DNA of 64,000 bases from Tricholomella constricta (Eukaryota; Basidiomycota; Agaricomycetes; Agaricales; Lyophyllaceae), in the NCBI GenBank assembly GCA_013368375.1, contig JAACJP010000011.1, forward strand, positions 806,001 to 870,000, in the 5' to 3' direction. Below the pieces are notes generated by a model, which searched no databases, was not told the DNA's origin, and worked only from the letters and a program-made list of their open reading frames with translations. This document shows positions 21,589-33,465 of this stretch, piece by piece. The position numbers and the translations under genes were made by a program. Position 1 is the stretch's first letter. Every line of letters begins with the position of its first letter.

Positions 21589-23785
21589 CTAAAATGCAAT
21601 TTCATGCGAATGGTGGTCTGAGTACTTATTGACGTAAAATAATTTATAGGAATTTAAAGAGTCTGTATGTGTGAATGTCCACGGGAGAAAAGAGGAACCC
21701 GGAACTCCAATCAAGTGCGCACCACGAAGAATTGAGTCGGTGTGAATGACGGACACAAGCCGACGGCCCCTGGCATCATGGTCAGGCTCAACCATCCAAA
21801 GTCCAGTGTCAGCACAAGGAGCGTCGCCGTACGTCGAGAACCATTGCACCAGGGCGCAGGGGTAGGTGATGCCCCCGGTTTTGAACCAGAAAAAAAGGTT
21901 GACACGTGCAACATGAAGCCCGCGGAATCCATCGAGATCAGGGTCCTTCTCGATGAAGATACAATCGAATCGGCCGGGCCCGCGTTGCCATGATGGGGAT
22001 GCGCGAATGCGTTCGCGATGCATGCCTCCAATCCCGGAAAGATCGCTTGGGGCATGGTATGTCGATACGGCGGAGTGGACGACCGTGATCCTGAGGTTGG
22101 GGCTGATCTCCGGACAGGCATCGAGGTCGACGTCCATTCCGAAATCTTCGGAGTCGGGGTGGAGCTGGTCGTAGAGGTAGCGGCGGATGTATTCTGAAAG
22201 CTTGGGTTGTCGGAGATAGATTGAAAGTGCATCGAGTGTTTTTGGGTAGTTTTTGGCTGTAGGTGTCGTAAGCTTCGGAACAATATAATAATTGGGCACT
22301 TGCCTGGGTACTTTGCGAGCTTGACATCCCCGAGTGATGTCATTCCCGGATCAGCCTCTTCATCTGCACCATCATCACCTGGAGGTAGAGGTGGCAGAAT
22401 GACACTGGCAGCTAAGCATGGTCCAATTAACATCCCTCGGGCGATGAAATCGACGCGCGCAGCAGCTAGTTTGTCGAGTCGCTGATTGGTCAGTAGCATC
22501 TGGCCGAGGGGCTGGTTGCGGCTCGAGCGCCTCCAAGGTTCCTTGACGGCTTTGATGTGCTTCGACTCAGTGATCAACGAGCACAGGCCATTTGGAGCGC
22601 CGAACTGCTGTATCAGGCGGCGGTAGTGAATGAGGGAATGTTGACGTGGTAGCGAGAAGTTCTCGCGAATGCCGTGGTTTCGAAAAATTTCGCGTTCGTG
22701 GTGGAACCGTTCGACTGCGTATCGATCGCGAGGAGTGTATTTTCGTCGATTTGAGACCGCCGGACCAGGTAACAGAATTCGAGGAAGGCGCTGATGGCTC
22801 GGACCACCTGCGAGGGGACATGGCCAGCAATTGCTGGCAGATACACCTTCTCATTTACTTGTAAATCAATAATCTTCGAAGATATCCTGAGTAGTAAATT
22901 TACCTTCATCAAAGCCTTGGAGTCGTCCCCCGTCCATTGCTTAAAACCGCGACCCTCGGGAAAGCGTCGAAGTCCGGGAAAGGAGGGTGCTGCAGCGATG
23001 CTGAGGTCTGACTATGAGTAATTGGATCTGAAACAATGGCTAAGAACCTACCGTCGATCAATGTCTGTGAGAATTTTTTTGGCTTCGGCAGCTGGGTGAA
23101 CAGACTCGATAAATTCGGTGACCCAAGACACGAGGTGATCTTTGAATGTGCCCTTGATTATTTGATGCAGAAGATCCGGTGCCAGCAGCTCGTGGATATC
23201 GGCACGAGGAAATTGAGACGTAAAAGGCTAGTTTAGATATGAGTCTACATCGAAAGCCAATTACGAGCCATGGCACATACTATGAGGTCCCCGACAATGC
23301 CATAACCCTCCCAGAGTATTGTTAAGTCGTCCTCGTAAGCTTCGCGGAGGAGTCCAGTATGTACATGCGATCGTGGGATGGCAACCGGGTCACCATCGAG
23401 GTCAGTAGGCAGCGCCGTGCATCTGATTTGCGATTTAAATGAACGAATTCTAATAAACAAATTGTTAACTTACTTTGCACACCAACCGGAGACCACGCAA
23501 GCAAGTAATACCTGCTCGGGATAGTCTGCAATGTATGGCCCCAGTCCATAGATCGCGCGTCGAAAATGACCATCAGCGCAACGCGTGATACGGGGCTTCG
23601 TCATCCAGGGTTTGAGTGATGACAGTATCCTAGTCAGTGATATGTGAAAAAGTTGCCGTCGAAATTTTCGGAACTCGATGTCATCATGGAATTGCTTGTC
23701 GGCTACGCATACGGCACATGTATCAATGATAGCATACCAACAGAAAAATAGATAACTTACTTTTGGGGATTGCAAGGAAACCAAC
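21589..23785 (-). pseudogene. Plavaka transposase, C-terminal two-thirds (split gene)
   Basis: Several in-phase exons on the minus strand. The first codons after the KDZ insertion read LVGFLAIPKSDKQFHDD (58 nt intron inside), then CADGHFRRAIYGLGPYIADY, TALPTDLDGDPVAIPRSHVH, ADIHELLAPDLLHQIIKGTF, VPSQVVRAISAFLEFCYLVR, SITESKHIKAVKEPWRRSSR, LGQMLLTNQRLDKLAAARVD, a MHRERIRASPSW block and finally LFYVNKYSDHHSHEIAF. These blocks are the usual order in basidiomycete Plavaka transposases (CMC-related DDE enzymes). The N-terminal part continues at 36256. Without the KDZ insertion the transposase would read through. Confidence 0.88.
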
Positions 23786-23792
23786 GAGGGAA
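23786..23792. repeat. Target-site duplication of the KDZ element, left copy
   Basis: GAGGGAA, repeated at 36249-36255. Joining the flanks through one copy restores the Plavaka reading frame (NALSLVGFLAIPK). Confidence 0.88.
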
Positions 23793-23814
23793 CACATATA
23801 TACACACATACACT

Positions 23815-24240
23815 TAAGCCTACCTTCATTTTGTAAGAACGTATGGCTGAAGTCTAGCCTACTTTTCGTAGAGCTTCGAGACGGTCTTCAGTTTAATTTT
23901 TTTGTCCAGCACACCTCAATCCTAACAAGTCTACCATACTGAACCGTGTAGTGTACTTCAAATAGATTCAAGTCAGCTTGAAAAAGTTCAATATATTTCA
24001 AGCGTACCTCAATCCTAACGAGTCTACCATACCAAACCGTGTAGCGTACTTCAAATAGATTCAAGTCAGCTTGAAAAAGTTATCTTTACAGCGTACCTCA
24101 ATCCTAACGAGTCTACTGTCAAACCGTGTAGCGTACTTCAAAAAGCCTAAGTTTCAACCCTAAGGTACAGCGAGTCTACCGTGCTCGCGAGTCTACCGTG
24201 CCCGAGCCGTCGCGTCAGCCTATGAAAAGTCTACCCAGCC
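23815..24240. repeat. Left subterminal repeat array of the KDZ element
   Basis: Three imperfect ~80-base units (from about 23915, 24005 and 24091) built around CTCAATCCTAACGAGTCTAC and AAACCGTGTAGCGTACTTCA, followed by shorter copies of CGAGTCTACCGTG. At least seven AGTCTA words point the same way. Located between the element end and the transposase stop; probably cis sites for the transposase. Confidence 0.75.
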
Positions 24241-24253
24241 TATACGGGCTATG

Positions 24254-27200
24254 TCAATAAAATAAGATTTCGACATATGACGAGCGTACCTTGAGTGCTT
24301 TCTCAAACACGGCTTGACAGTCTGTCGCCAGTCGCCTATACATGGCAGCCTGTCGGTGGCAGTACGCCGCTCGCCCGCCTTTCGTCGCCATCCCAAGCTC
24401 ACCCCAGACGTCTGCCATCCTCGAAAACGACGCCACGCTGCGTCGAAACTCCTCTTGCAGAATCTCCTTCTCCTCTCGTGATCTGTCACGCGCTGCTCGA
24501 TCGCGAAACCACTTAACCCGATCCACTGCCATCCATCAGCATTGAGCAAGGTGAACCATCTGAGAACACTTACTTTCGAGGCTCCATTCCGACTCCTCTT
24601 CTTGGGTCATGCCAATACGTCGCCCAACATGCCAGAACCACGGGTCTTGTTTCTTTGCATCACCCAACTTGTGGCGTTCCGTCACGTTCTTCTGCCACAG
24701 CTGTTCCTTGAGCAAAGGCTGCAATGCCTTGTCATTGGGGTCGAGGCCGAGCGCGAGGAGTTTTTTGTACACGCGTTGGTACCGCTCCATTGCTGAGGTC
24801 TTTTGTGCTTGAAGGGTGAGAAGATATTGCTGAGCGCGCGTGCTGGGACGTTGGCCGTGAACGAAGCTTTGCTTGAATTGGAGGTTAGCGTTGACGGTCT
24901 TGATAGCTAAGCGGACCTCAGCGAGGGCGTCATGGGCCTGACCTTCGCGCAGTTGGTATTCGACCTGAGCCAAGGACTCCAACCCTATGGCGCTGCGTCG
25001 AGTCACGGGAAAGTCGGAAGGTAGCAACAGAGGGATGTCCTCAGCTGCAATGGCTTCTGTCGAATTCACCTCGCTTAAGAGAGCAGGAAACATCGTCAGC
25101 TGCTCTTGACGCCAACTCGCAAGCTCTTGAGAAAGCCTGGCACGTGAGCTTGACGTCTGAGCATCGGGTTTGGACTTGGAGGATAACTGGACCCTGTAAC
25201 ATACTACGTTAGATATGCAGACGTGCGCAGAATGAGTATACGCACTGTTTCTCCTCCAGCTGTAGCGCTCTGTTTAAGAATGATGCAAGGCCGGCTCCAT
25301 TATCGTTACTACTGGAGGCAGCCAATTCAGCGCTTGCTAACGTTTGATACACCCGGTTGAATGACGGCGGCCCTTCGAGATGGTCAAGATCTTGAAGACA
25401 TGGATTTTCGTGTCGACTTACCTCCTTCCAGCTGTACCTCATATACACTCTGCACAACTCCTTTCGAGATGATCTTCGGCCTTGTATCCATTGTCTCCCA
25501 CCGTGCGATTAGATCCGGCGCATGCATATTAGTCAATGCAGCAAAATCATCCTCCCGCGTTTGAAGGGTCTTGACGCACGCGGTATACATACGATGAAGT
25601 GTTGCGGCTGTATATCTAGATCAGATATATTCTTCACCGATGGATTAAATACTGACCGATCTGATGAACTTTCGTCCAGTTCCAATACCCGAAGAAATCG
25701 TCGAGGCTGTCGTGGCGATGACCATCGTTCTGCTCCTTGGTGCTCCCTGCAGATTGGTTTTGTTCCGCCCATCCACCTTCGATGTTCTCGCCCCAAGTCT
25801 CGCCGGAATACTTCAAGTAGTTGAAGGCCCATAAGAGCATGCAAATCAGAACATGGTTCACGACGTGCATCTTGGGAATTGCACCCCGAATCTTCCCGAG
25901 CAGAGGGACGACGTCTGGAAACCATTTCATAAAACGTTTCTCGAGATTAATACAATATTGACACCTAAAGCTAATGAGTTTCAAGTGATTCTTCCCTAAG
26001 TAAGATAAACGAACCATATATCATAGCTAATCATGATCCAGCGCAGGTGGCTGGCCTCGGCAATCGCGTGTGCCAACGCATAGTCGGTGTTCGCGAACCT
26101 GCAAGGCAGGATCAGTGAAAGTTCAAATGTGTAACACGAGCAGCTTACGCTTCGCCTTTGGTGAGGTCCACCGTTCCCTGTGGCATGTAACAGCCATGGC
26201 GGGCACATTGGAAGGCAACGACGCCGCTCACCACGGCATTCTTGAATTTCGCAATGTTCTGCATCTTTCCTGCTTTGAGGTGAGGGCAGGTCGGTTCCTG
26301 CGATACACCATGAGACGACGGCCACGATAGCTGAGGAGAAACGTACCTCTTCCGGATGAATGCCAACCCTTTTAAGATAGCCCTTGAATGGCTCGGTCGG
26401 TACGAAATAGCCGTTGCCGTTGTTCAGAGCCGTGTCATCCGGATCATCATTTTTATGCTTGCGCTGGAGTCGAAAGTTTCCATCGGTGGATAGGAATAGG
26501 GTGTACTTGTGGCTATATCTAGTCAGCGATAAGGAATGTGCGTTGCAAAAAATCACTCACGTCTCATCGTCACGGGCAGCCCGGATCACAGCGTTGTCTA
26601 CGTTGAAGCCGACCTCAGGGCAAGCTGGACATCGGACCGTGAGTGAGTTTGCGCGTCGGTGGGTAAGGATGTTGTCGATGCTGTGGGCCTGGCCACTCCG
26701 TCTGACAATAGCGAGGTGGCTCCATACACGTGAGACCTGATTAAACTCGCGATACCGATCCTGTGCATCGTAGAAGTCAGCCATTGTAGTACGAATACAG
26801 TAAAATACATACCGGCACGTCCTGAGGGAAAGCATTGTTCGTTAGGCTTTGAAGGGTGCCAAAATAGTCGTAGGCAGACTTCTTCGACGTCAAGTTGCTT
26901 ATGTGAAAGTGCTTGAGTACCGAGAACGTGAAGGCGGTTTCCGGTCGCTTGATAGTTGCAGGGAAGTACCGGGCACGTACCAGTTGCTCTGCATCGGACA
27001 AAGCCTCACAATGGCAATATTTGATTTGCATGCGATGAACACCGTTGATATGGACGACGACTGTAGGGCGGCCGCTTAGGGTGGGCAGTGCGTTGGGGCA
27101 CGGCCTGCCAAAGTGTCCTAACGTCATAACGAAGCCCAATTCAGAAAGTGATACGCGCTGGAAGAAACTGCCTGTCCATCGCTGGAGGAAGTGGAACGGT

Positions 27201-27689
27201 TGACTTTCATGTGCTACGATGATGCACTCCTGACATAGGAGATTGCACTGAGAGCATTCTGTGCATCGAAAAGCACCAGCAGCCGCGCCGCAGGGACAGT
27301 CCTGTCCGATACGAGGATGGGACTCGGTCGATAAAATCGCGTCTTGTAGAATATCGAAGCTTTTCGAAAAAGTTTCCATCATTACTGACGCGCCCTGCGT
27401 TCCATCAGCAAACCTTCTGCCCCAGTGATGAAGATACACGTACTTGTTTCCTAACTGGTTTTACGTCGGGTTCGGCGGTGGTTGAAGTGGGGTTGTAGGA
27501 CGGAGTAGGCATAGAACATGTGGGAGGTGGTGCTGATACGCGTCGACACTTTGCCGTGGTTTCGTAGAATGTGCGCGTTGTCGTGCTCCCGGCTGCAAAG
27601 ACTGCCCTGTTCAATTCAATGTCATCCTCCTTGTCGGACTCGCTGTCGTAACGGCCAACGACTCCTCGACGCTTGTGAGTACGGGACAT
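24254..27689 (-). CDS. KDZ (Kyakuja-Dileera-Zisupton) transposase with CxC2 cysteine cluster
   Basis: About ten exons from ATG at 27689 (MSRTHKRRGVVGRYDSESDK). The second exon holds the CxC2 zinc cluster: CPCG, CTECSQC, CQEC, then HFLQRWTGSFFQRVSL. The catalytic KDZ region follows: VRCPACPEVGFNVD, TDGNFRLQRKHKNDDPDD, CPHLKAGKMQNIAKFKN, then SYDIWCQYCINLEKRF with a probable catalytic Asp (intron inside, in phase), IPKMHVVNHVLICMLLWAFN, GENIEGGWAEQNQSAGSTKE and NDGHRHDSLDDFFGYWNW. The C-terminal blocks are LREGQAHDALAEVRLAIKT and DPWFWHVGRRIGM, then MDRVKWFRDRAARDR. I saw no internal stop that introns do not remove, so it may be functional. Excision and insertion of the whole 12 kb unit would be its job. 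Confidence 0.9.
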
Positions 27690-27764
27690 TGGACAGGAAG
27701 GGGCTAGCTACAGAACGAGTGGTGCGTGCGCGTTAGTGTGAAATAAAATCTCTCTGGCCAGCAC

Positions 27765-28094
27765 GAGAACAATAATGGAGGCAGCATTGTACGGCAATGG
27801 CTCCTCGACCTCGATCGGGGAGGAAAGGACAATACAATAGCAGCAGAATGAAGTGGCGTATGCGCGGTGACACGCGGGACAAGAGAACAAGGCACGTTCT
27901 GGCCACAACGAGAACAAGAGTAGAGGCAGCATTCTACGGGACCTCACGATCGCTGCCAGAGCAAATCGTGTGGGCGATCGAAGATCTGACCCCAACTCAT
28001 CAACGAGAACAATAGCACAGCAGTCTACGGGACCTCACGATCGCTGCCAGAGCAGATCGTGTGGGCGATCGAAGATCTGACCCGAACTCATGAA
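27765..28094. promoter_or_regulatory. Palindromic direct repeats upstream of the KDZ transposase
   Basis: Two nearly identical 73-base units (about 27928-28000 and 28022-28094) each contain the inverted repeat CACGATC-N11-GATCGTG followed by GGGCGATCGAAGATCTGAC. A diverged relative of the leading part (GAACAATAATGGAGGCAGCA) lies at 27765-27805. They sit in the 5' region of the transposase gene and just past the 3' end of cargo gene A. Spaced palindromes in a promoter suggest sites for a dimeric protein, possibly the transposase itself. Confidence 0.6.
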
Positions 28095-28224
28095 GGCCAC
28101 TGTCCGAAGCAAAAGGTTGTATGATTCGTTATCTCTTTACCTATGTGAGATAACGTTGCGACTGTCAAAAATATATACGTGCGCTTTAGCAGTGTGCGCT
28201 TGGATAGTGTAAATTGTGCATGTT

Positions 28225-30435
28225 CTACAGTGACCACAATTGGTCAAATGGTATTATCCGCGTCATGTCGTAAGAGATGTTGGGCGCCGGATTCAAGTGC
28301 TCGAGAAGGGGCGGCGGGGGCTCAAAGCCGGGCACGTCATGAGAAAGACGACGAGGGACGATAGGCGCGCGGCGGAAGTGATTGAAAAAGGTCTGCGTAT
28401 AGTACTTTGCGACGGCTTCCTCCAAACTCTGAATTTCATCGGCCTTCCATCGCCAGCTGTCGACGTGGAGGATGCCTGGCTGTTTCCCGGGCCAAGTCCT
28501 CATGAGCCGCTGAAGTTCCAACAAGTAGCGACAGCGTTCGTCCTCGTTGTAGCTCGCGATGCCGTGATTTGCTTCAGACAGCGGCGCGGCGAGGAGTTGT
28601 CCTCCGGGAAAGCAATCGGCGACACGTTGTTGTTCTTGCCCAAGATCGAAGTCGGCGGCCCCACGACGGATGAGAATTTGCAACGCGAGGAGCTCCTGGC
28701 GAAAATTAAGCTCCGCCAGCTCCCACAAGATCTCCTCGAAGTCCTTGTCCTGAAGATCCCCGAATGGTTTGCCCTGCCAAGTTTCGTTACCATGGGCAAC
28801 TTCGCCGATTGAGGTGTCCTCGGCGCTCAAGCAGTTCTGGAGAAAGTCAGACAATAGTTCCAGGCGCGTCGCGCTCTTCGTCTGACGATCCCCTCTCTTC
28901 CTATCAGCGCCGGACGAGCTATGTTGCAGCCAGTCGAGCCCAAGCAAATCTCTCCAAGCCTTCCCAGACATCGGCCGCGCATTCGAATCATTGACACTGA
29001 GGCGATGGATGAGAACCGCGCGATAACGAAGCCAGGCACGGAGGGTCGATGCACGCCGGTCTCGTTTCTCGTAGGCAATGAACGAGGCGGGTTCCGGGAA
29101 TGCGTATCCGAAATCGGAGCCCAGAACATCTTTGTCGACGAAGTTGCTGGGCGATTGATCGACGCTGTGGAGCGCATCACGCCATGCCGGGATCGCGGGA
29201 GGAAGGATGGCGTCCGGCAGATCTTCGAACTTGCTACGACCCTGCGGCTCGTAGATGGCCTTGTTTTTCTTGCGCTGGGCGTCTATGATGTCCTTGTCAG
29301 TTGTAGATAAGTAAATCATTGAGATAAAAACTTACAGGGGCTGTACCGTTGCGTGCGAGCCTTACGATCTGTCATCGGCACATCGGGAGGTGGAACCACG
29401 GGTCGCTCCATCCGGTGGGCGTTGAACGGGTTGCAGGTTGTGTGGAAATATTTAGTGAAGTGCCGGATTGCCGTATATTTGGCCAGTTGCGTCGCAGACC
29501 CGCGATAGACGACCTTGTAGGAGGGCTTTGATGCAGCGAGCGGAATGAAACCTTCGGCGCGCTTTGCAGTGACCACTTCGTTGATGCACAGCGTAAGGAC
29601 ATCCACACGGTGGTGAACAAGGAATACAGGTATTTTTGCCCTAAATAATTCCTCGCAGACGCCGATGTTGGTAGTGAATGCCCCCATTACCGGTGCGACT
29701 GGCGTCGCTGCATCCACCTCTAAACCCCCACTAATACGCGGTTGGTAGATGTCCCGCCAGTCGAGCGCAGCTTGTAGCTCGGAGTACAGACGCTGAACCT
29801 CGCGTACGGCGAGTCGTGCACGACTGAATGTCGTCGGTAAGGAGGTGAGTCGATCAAGGAAGGAATTGAGGATGGGAGGGATCTCCCGAGCTGGGGGGTA
29901 ATTGTCGTAGACGGCACTCCGCGCTTTTTCCATCAGCAGAATGCAGGGTTTTCGAAGGCGGCTGAGCATATCATGAGAGAAGCGCCCGATCGGATAAAAT
30001 AGACGGTCCTCGCACACAAACTCGGATTCTGCAGGGAGCCACCACATTATTACCACGGGGTCACTGCGATCGCGGGGTGGATAACGAATGACTGAAAGGT
30101 ATGGGAGATCCGCGATGTAAGGCTGCGGCCACATAAGTGGGTCGTCATCTCCATAGCGTAGATCCTCGCGCAGGAACACCGGGCGATCTCCCCCCAGAGG
30201 CGGATCCCGTAGTCTCTTCGAATTCGGCGAAGTCACTACATATTCCCCCTCCCCAACGATGGCAGCGACTAAGCCATCGGTCGGCCGAATATCTGACGAA
30301 CTGTGAACACAATTATTAAACATAGAGGGAAAAGAACTTACTAGCTGGGTTGAACTGAAGTTTGAGACGCAGGAGTTGTTCAGGGTTCGCCAACAGGTCT
30401 TTCGACCCTGGGGGGTAGAGTTCCTCGCTCGACAT
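28225..30435 (-). CDS. KDZ cargo gene A: large protein of unknown function
   Basis: Three exons in phase: 30342-30435 (MSSEELYPPGSKDLLANPEQ), 29336-30291 and 28225-29282, with introns of 50 and 53 nt, giving about 700 residues. Visible blocks: VVIMWWLPAESEFV, then GRFSHDMLSRLRKP, TNIGVCEELFRAKIPVFLVH, YKVVYRGSATQLAKYTAIRH, ILPPAIPAWRDALHSVDQSP, FEEILWELAELNFRQELLAL, DCFPGGQLLAAPLSEANHGI and FFNHFRRAPIVPRRLSH. No membrane segment or known catalytic motif. From memory the block order resembles a lineage-expanded agaricomycete family of unknown function; I have no name for it. Its position inside a bounded transposon suggests such copies travel with KDZ elements. Confidence 0.75.
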
Positions 30436-30446
30436 CACGAATCGCC

Positions 30447-30990
30447 GCGTTGGTTAAGAGTACCACAGATAGATATCAGCCGACGTCACGTCGAGCCGAA
30501 AGAGAATACCAAAGGTATATCTCAAAAGTGGGAAGTGGGCTGAAAGAACCGCGGGCTATGAAGGTTCGACAGTAAGTAGTTACATAAATGAAGAAAACTT
30601 ACTGTTGATCGTGATTTCGAACTTTGGAGCTCAAGGTGCAACGTGGGTGGATAAAGAGTCCCCAGGCTATCACGAAACGCCGCGTTGGTTAAAGAGCACC
30701 ACAGAGAGAAATCAGCCGACGTCACGTCGAGCCGAAAGAGAATACCAAAGGTATATCTCAAACTGCAATCTGGGTAAAAGGAACGTCCGCAGGCTGTGAA
30801 GATTAGTTGACAGTAAGTAGTTACATAGATGAGAAAAACTTACCGTTGATCGTGGTTTCGAACTTTAAAGCTCAAGTTAAATGAAAGGAGTGTATACGAA
30901 AGTGTAAAGACGTAATGTAAAGGAGTGCTTGCAATCAGCCGACGTCACGTCGAGCTGAACGAGAATACCAAAGGTATATCTCGGTGGCAG
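30447..30990. repeat. Upstream repeat of cargo gene A with ACGTCACGT palindrome
   Basis: A block occurs three times, at about 30475, 30713 and 30936: ATCAGCCGACGTCACGTCGA, followed by GAATACCAAAGGTATATCTC. Each has a CRE-like palindrome (GACGTCACGTC) and an ATACC/GGTAT inverted repeat. The first two units are ~238 bases apart and also share AGTAAGTAGTTACATA and CTTAC-GTTGATCGTG. The array covers the promoter of cargo gene A and may itself be former exon copies of it. Confidence 0.75.
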
Positions 30991-31199
30991 AGGAGATCGG
31001 GCCAAGCAGCTGCAGCGTTGAGGATGCAGCGAATGATGCTGAAGGGAGACGTGTCGTCGACTCTGCACTTGCGCGCTGAGTTTGAAAAATATTTTTCCGC
31101 GCTTGGGCCCAGTGGCTGAGCAAGCGTGTGACCTTTCGGCAATGCCCGGGCGGACGCCAACCACTTTTTGACTTCCCATTCTCTTGAACTTCATCACCA

Positions 31200-31621
31200 T
31201 CGGGGCAGACGTTCGTCTCCCACCTGCTCGACCTGGCGTCGGCAGTGCTAGTGAATTCTCTCCTCCTCTCGTGTAGATCGTCCGCCTCCATGGATCAAGC
31301 ACCCCCGCCTTTTCCCATCAACATCGGGCCAGACGTTCGTCTCCCGCCTGCTCGACTTGGCGTCGGCAGTGAATCCTCCCTCCTCCTCTCGTGTAGATCG
31401 TCCGCCTCCATGGATCAAGCACCCCCGCCTTTTCCCGTCAACATCGGGACAGACGTTCGTCTCCCGCCTGCTCGACTTGGCGTCGGCAGTGAATCCTCCC
31501 TCCTCCTCTCATGTAGATCGTCCGCCTCCATGGATCAAGCACCCCCGCCTTTTCCCATCAACATCGGGCCAGACGTTCGTCTCCCGCCTGTTCGACTTGG
31601 TGTCGGCAGTGATTACTTTTC
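31200..31621 (+). repeat. 120 bp tandem repeat, three and a half copies
   Basis: Exact period 120 (units starting at 31262, 31382 and 31502, preceded by a partial one). Because 120 is a multiple of three the array is open on the plus strand and encodes a repeated 40-residue unit (ASMDQAPPPFPINIG). Substitutions between units include amino acid changes and no start codon context stands out, so I treat it as a minisatellite rather than a gene. Confidence 0.85.
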
Positions 31622-31964
31622 CTCACTCACTTCGTCAACCACAAGCAGCTTTATTTCTCGGGCCGCCCCTGGATTTTTTTTCAGCCTGGCGCTCACCTTG
31701 GGCACTGGATTCCGATGTGCCGCCGACGTGCTGAATTCGCTATTGTACTAATTTTTACTTCTATCATCGCTATAATCCTTTATTTTTATTTCTATGTTAT
31801 TTAGCCCATCGTCTATATCTAGAGCGCTTGTACCTACAATTACGATATATTGTTCTGCTTTGACTGGCCCAGACTGCCTCGCTTTGGCCTTCCAAAGCCT
31901 CTCAAGGAACTTTAAAGGGCGCACGATCGGTGAGGACTATAACGTCGACATCTTATTATTATTA

Positions 31965-33066
31965 ATGCCTCGCACTGCTTCTTCTACGACAGGACGTCGT
32001 CAAGCTGCCCCCTACTCTCAACGATTACCTGTCACCCATCGCTTTGGACCCTTCACCGACGCCGACCCAGCACTCCATGGCCTGAATAAATCTGCTGCCA
32101 ACAAAGTCAACGAAGAGCGGATCACGAAAGCTATCGAATTCCTCGCGGCGCCGTACAACGAGCAGCGCCGAGTCCACGGTTGGGTCTACCGAACGCCACA
32201 AGTGTGCACGGGAAAATCAGCCTCGGGGAAGGGAGACGTCTTGGAGCACTCAAACATCGGGCGGTGGTTCCAGATGGTGGTAAGTGGCATTTTCTAGTGC
32301 GTCTAACATTTCGCCTGATTTGATCGACATGTAGAAGAAGAAGAATGCGCCCTGGACGTTCACTTGGCTAACGCATACCTCGTTAGACGCGGAGATCCTC
32401 CATGATGCCACCGAGTTGGCAGCATGGTTCAATATTCGTGAGGAGCTCCAACCTCAGCCCCGGCGCACAAACCGAACAGGGCCCGTCCAGCCACTTTGGA
32501 CCTCATCAGTACCCAGTCGGGCTCCACCTTCTCCGCAGGCGGCTAGCTGGAGTTTGTCTCCACCGACGAGTCCTACGTATGACGACTTTCCCTCGTCGTC
32601 TGCCACTCTTGTTGCATCTTCCCCCATTCGGCCCGCACAACGTTCGAACAACACTGTCACTGGTTATGCTCTAAATGATAGGGACTTTACATGTGGTGTG
32701 CGACTCTTTATCTGGAAATCGGTCAGTTCGAATAATCATCTGGTCGATTTGTTACTGAGCTGTCTACAGGATGCCCACAGCCACGTTGAAATAGCTGTCT
32801 TTCCTCGACGTGGCGATCGCAGCGTCCATCTGCTGGACTTCAAGGTCGAGCTCGGAGTGTACGGGGTCGAGCTCGGGAATACACTGGAACTCTACTCAGG
32901 AGGATGGCCCGAATGGCTCGAGCATCGTTGGGCGGAGCCCCTCGCAGTTGATTTCGCGGGGCAAGCTTTTTTTCTGAAATACGCTACCGTAGTTTCCCCT
33001 CCCTGCTTCGATACAATATTCCATCTTTACAATACCATTCGCAAGGGCAAAGCACGGGCCCACTAA
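31965..33066 (+). CDS. KDZ cargo gene B: unknown protein
   Basis: Begins at ATG 31965 (MPRTASSTTGRRQAAPYSQR). A 55 nt intron (GTAAGT at 32281 to TAG at 32335) joins NIGRWFQMV to KKKNAPWTFTWLTHTSLD. One more short intron is likely around 32721-32769, within the segment LFIWKSVSSNNHLVDLLLS. The frame ends TIRKGKARAH at 33066, about 340 residues. The N-terminus is basic and Ser/Thr-rich; the middle is Pro/Ser-rich linker (VPSRAPPSPQAASW); the C-terminus is a compact acidic/aromatic region (GGWPEWLEHRWAEPLAV). Family not recognised. It is head-to-tail with cargo gene C, 400 bases away. Confidence 0.6.
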
Positions 33067-33465
33067 TTACAAATTCTCCTTACTTACAATATGTTCTTCA
33101 CAAGGAAGGCTTATCCTTCTATTGTCTTTCTCCAACCTTAATTCGAGCGACGGCACAATTTGACCCTCGACGATACCTTGGCCTTGTCTCCCCCCCCCGG
33201 GACGGAACGAGCTACTCAATGTACGGCTTTTATCTACCTTTGCACTAAACTAATCAATAATCATCGACATTAGGCTAAAGCTGGAAATGCTGCTTTGCCC
33301 GCCGCCACAGCTTTGACCTGAGGATGGCCCTACCTTAGGATGGCCCTCCAAGCGTGGACCTCTCCACGGTTGTTGTTCGAAATGCCACAGTCAAAGCGGA
33401 CTCGGGGCTAAAAAGACAGCTCTCGCAATTTCGCAGGCTTTCGCACTCCCCTCGCTATACCTGTC

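Noticed and set aside
31245..31751. Plus-strand frame with three 40-residue repeats
   Set aside because: Produced by an exact 120 bp tandem repeat; no plausible start, no conserved non-repeat domain, and unit differences change amino acids freely.
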